From NCBI GenBank assembly GCA_021787175.1, contig JAJYMF010000386.1:1-6944 (forward strand): a stretch of 6,944 bases of DNA, written 5' to 3'. Each line of letters opens with the position of its first letter. Within the stretch, counting starts at the first letter, position 1. This document shows, piece by piece, positions 6,099 through 6,944 of this stretch. The notes under the pieces were generated by a model. The model was not told where the DNA came from and ran no database searches. It worked only from the letters and a program-made list of their open reading frames with translations. The translations under genes were made by a program, and so were the position numbers. Origin of the DNA: Pseudomonadota bacterium. GTDB lineage: Bacteria > Pseudomonadota > Gammaproteobacteria > Xanthomonadales > Rhodanobacteraceae.

Positions 6099-6689
6099 TC
6101 AACGCGATGCCTGCACGGCGAGGATCGCCTGCACGAAGGCCGGATCCGGGACACCGGAGGCGTCGGTGGTGGCGCGGATGCGGCCCTCGGCATCGAGCAG
6201 GGCCACGACCACGTTGTGGCTGTAACCGCCGCCCGGCAGCGGCCGGTAGGCGATGCCGAGCACCCCGGCCAGCATGCCCTCGTCGCCCTGTTCGGGGCGC
6301 GCCAGGCGAAACAGCGGCGCCTGCACGTGATGCTCGGCGGCCACCTTGCGCAGCATGGCGACATCGTCGTGCGCCGGATCAAAGCTCACCAGCACCACCG
6401 CAACCGGCGCGCCGCCCTGCCGGCGCAGCGCCTGTTCGATGCGCTTGAGGGATTCGATCTCCAGCGGGCACACCATCCGGCAGGAGCCGTAGAACATGCC
6501 GACCAGGCGCGGCGCACCGCGCAGCGAGGCGAAGGCGAAGGCCGCGCCCTGCTGATCGCGCAGCTGCAGCGGCGGAATCCGGTACACCGAATCCTGCGGC
6601 AACGGCGGCGCAGACGGCGGCGCGGCGACGGCCCACGGCGACACCAGCGCAAGGCAGGCCAGCAACAAGGACAGACATGGCAGGCGCAT
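6099..6689 (-). CDS. SCO1/SenC family copper chaperone
   Basis: SCO proteins are thioredoxin-fold copper or thiol carriers of the periplasm; the best-known role is assembly of the CuA centre of cytochrome c oxidase. The 196 residues contain the signature CxxxC at C70-C74 (GSCRMVCP) and the distal ligand histidine H158 (YSHN), the three residues that bind copper. An SFDP segment (102-105) occupies the usual SVDP position. Residues 1-22 form a signal peptide ending AVA before APP. LLAC at 9-12 resembles a lipobox but sits early in the hydrophobic stretch, so lipid anchoring is only possible. I chose ATG 6689 because GGAG (6697-6700) is 7 nt upstream. The alternative ATG 6695 (adds MT) overlaps the preceding stop as ATGA but has GGAG only 1 nt away. 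The SUMF1-like gene ends at 6692, so the pair is surely one operon. Confidence 0.93.
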   Translation of the reverse strand: MRLPCLSLLLACLALVSPWAVAAPPSAPPLPQDSVYRIPPLQLRDQQGAAFAFASLRGAPRLVGMFYGSCRMVCPLEIESLKRIEQALRRQGGAPVAVVLVSFDPAHDDVAMLRKVAAEHHVQAPLFRLARPEQGDEGMLAGVLGIAYRPLPGGGYSHNVVVALLDAEGRIRATTDASGVPDPAFVQAILAVQASR

Positions 6690-6691
6690 GG

Positions 6692-6944
6692 TCATTCTCC
6701 GGAGAGATCACGAACGCAGCGAAAACCGACGCGCGGTGCGGCGTCGGCGGGTTTGAGCGCGGTCAGGGCGGCGACGCGCATCATCAGCGCGAACTGGTTC
6801 TTGTCGGCGAACGCCAGCGCCGATCCGCCGCACAGCGCCAGCGACGGCCCGCCGCCGGCGACCCGCGCATCCGCGTTCGGAAACATCGCGGCGTAATCGC
6901 CGGTCCATTCCCACAGCAGGCGGTTGAGATCGCGCACGCCCCAG
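6692..6944 (-). CDS. Formylglycine-generating-enzyme-like (SUMF1/NirV-type) protein, C-terminal part
   Basis: Only the last 83 residues are in the window; the start lies beyond the right edge. They show the end of a FGE-sulfatase (SUMF1) domain: WGVRDLNRLLWEWTGDY matches the family's WGNVWEWT block, and GFRCVRD just before the stop is the usual domain end. In the genuine aerobic enzyme two cysteines five residues apart precede this end and bind copper. Here one Cys (in LALCGG) is present and the second position holds a non-Cys residue, so sulfatase activation is unlikely. Proteins of this shape with a FADK...F...MRVA segment resemble NirV-like members found beside copper nitrite reductase genes; this is from memory and not proven here. 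The stop (6692-6694) is 2 bases from the SCO start, so both are translated from one message, which supports a copper-enzyme maturation role. Confidence 0.8.
   Translation of the reverse strand, partial: WGVRDLNRLLWEWTGDYAAMFPNADARVAGGGPSLALCGGSALAFADKNQFALMMRVAALTALKPADAAPRVGFRCVRDLSGE

Overview
The window is GC-rich, densely coding DNA from a bacterium. Protein motifs point to a gammaproteobacterium of the Xanthomonadales/Lysobacterales type. The strongest clue is the class I fructose-bisphosphate aldolase, which closely resembles my memory of the Xanthomonas enzyme. This placement comes from protein resemblance only; no 16S or other marker is present.

Layout from left to right: (1) transketolase on the minus strand, cut by the left window edge (1-1765); (2) a 226-base divergent intergenic region with a structured leader; (3) a small outer-membrane beta-barrel protein, the only plus-strand gene (1992-2561), followed by a textbook intrinsic terminator (2617-2642); (4) class I fructose-bisphosphate aldolase on the minus strand (2675-3685), with a perfect -10 box, a palindrome and a hairpin-rich leader upstream; (5) a small secreted protein with a TonB-C-like fold (3816-4271, minus); (6) PykA-type pyruvate kinase (4319-5785, minus); (7) a 313-base intergenic region with a 40-bp tandem repeat and an inverted partner (5933-6071); (8) a SCO1/SenC copper chaperone (6099-6689, minus); (9) the C-terminal end of a formylglycine-generating-enzyme-like (SUMF1) protein (6692-6944, minus), running off the right edge.

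Functionally there are two blocks. The central-carbon block (pyruvate kinase, aldolase, transketolase) covers lower glycolysis, the aldol cleavage step and the non-oxidative pentose phosphate pathway. It is interrupted by two envelope proteins: the TonB-C-like secreted protein and the beta-barrel. The right-hand block (SUMF1-like plus SCO) is a tightly packed pair typical of copper-dependent respiratory loci, for example maturation of a CuA or copper nitrite reductase centre. The actual target enzyme is not visible.

I see no mobile element, CRISPR array, RNA gene or defence system. The most unusual material is non-coding: the tandem/inverted repeat between the two blocks, and the two structured 5' leaders.
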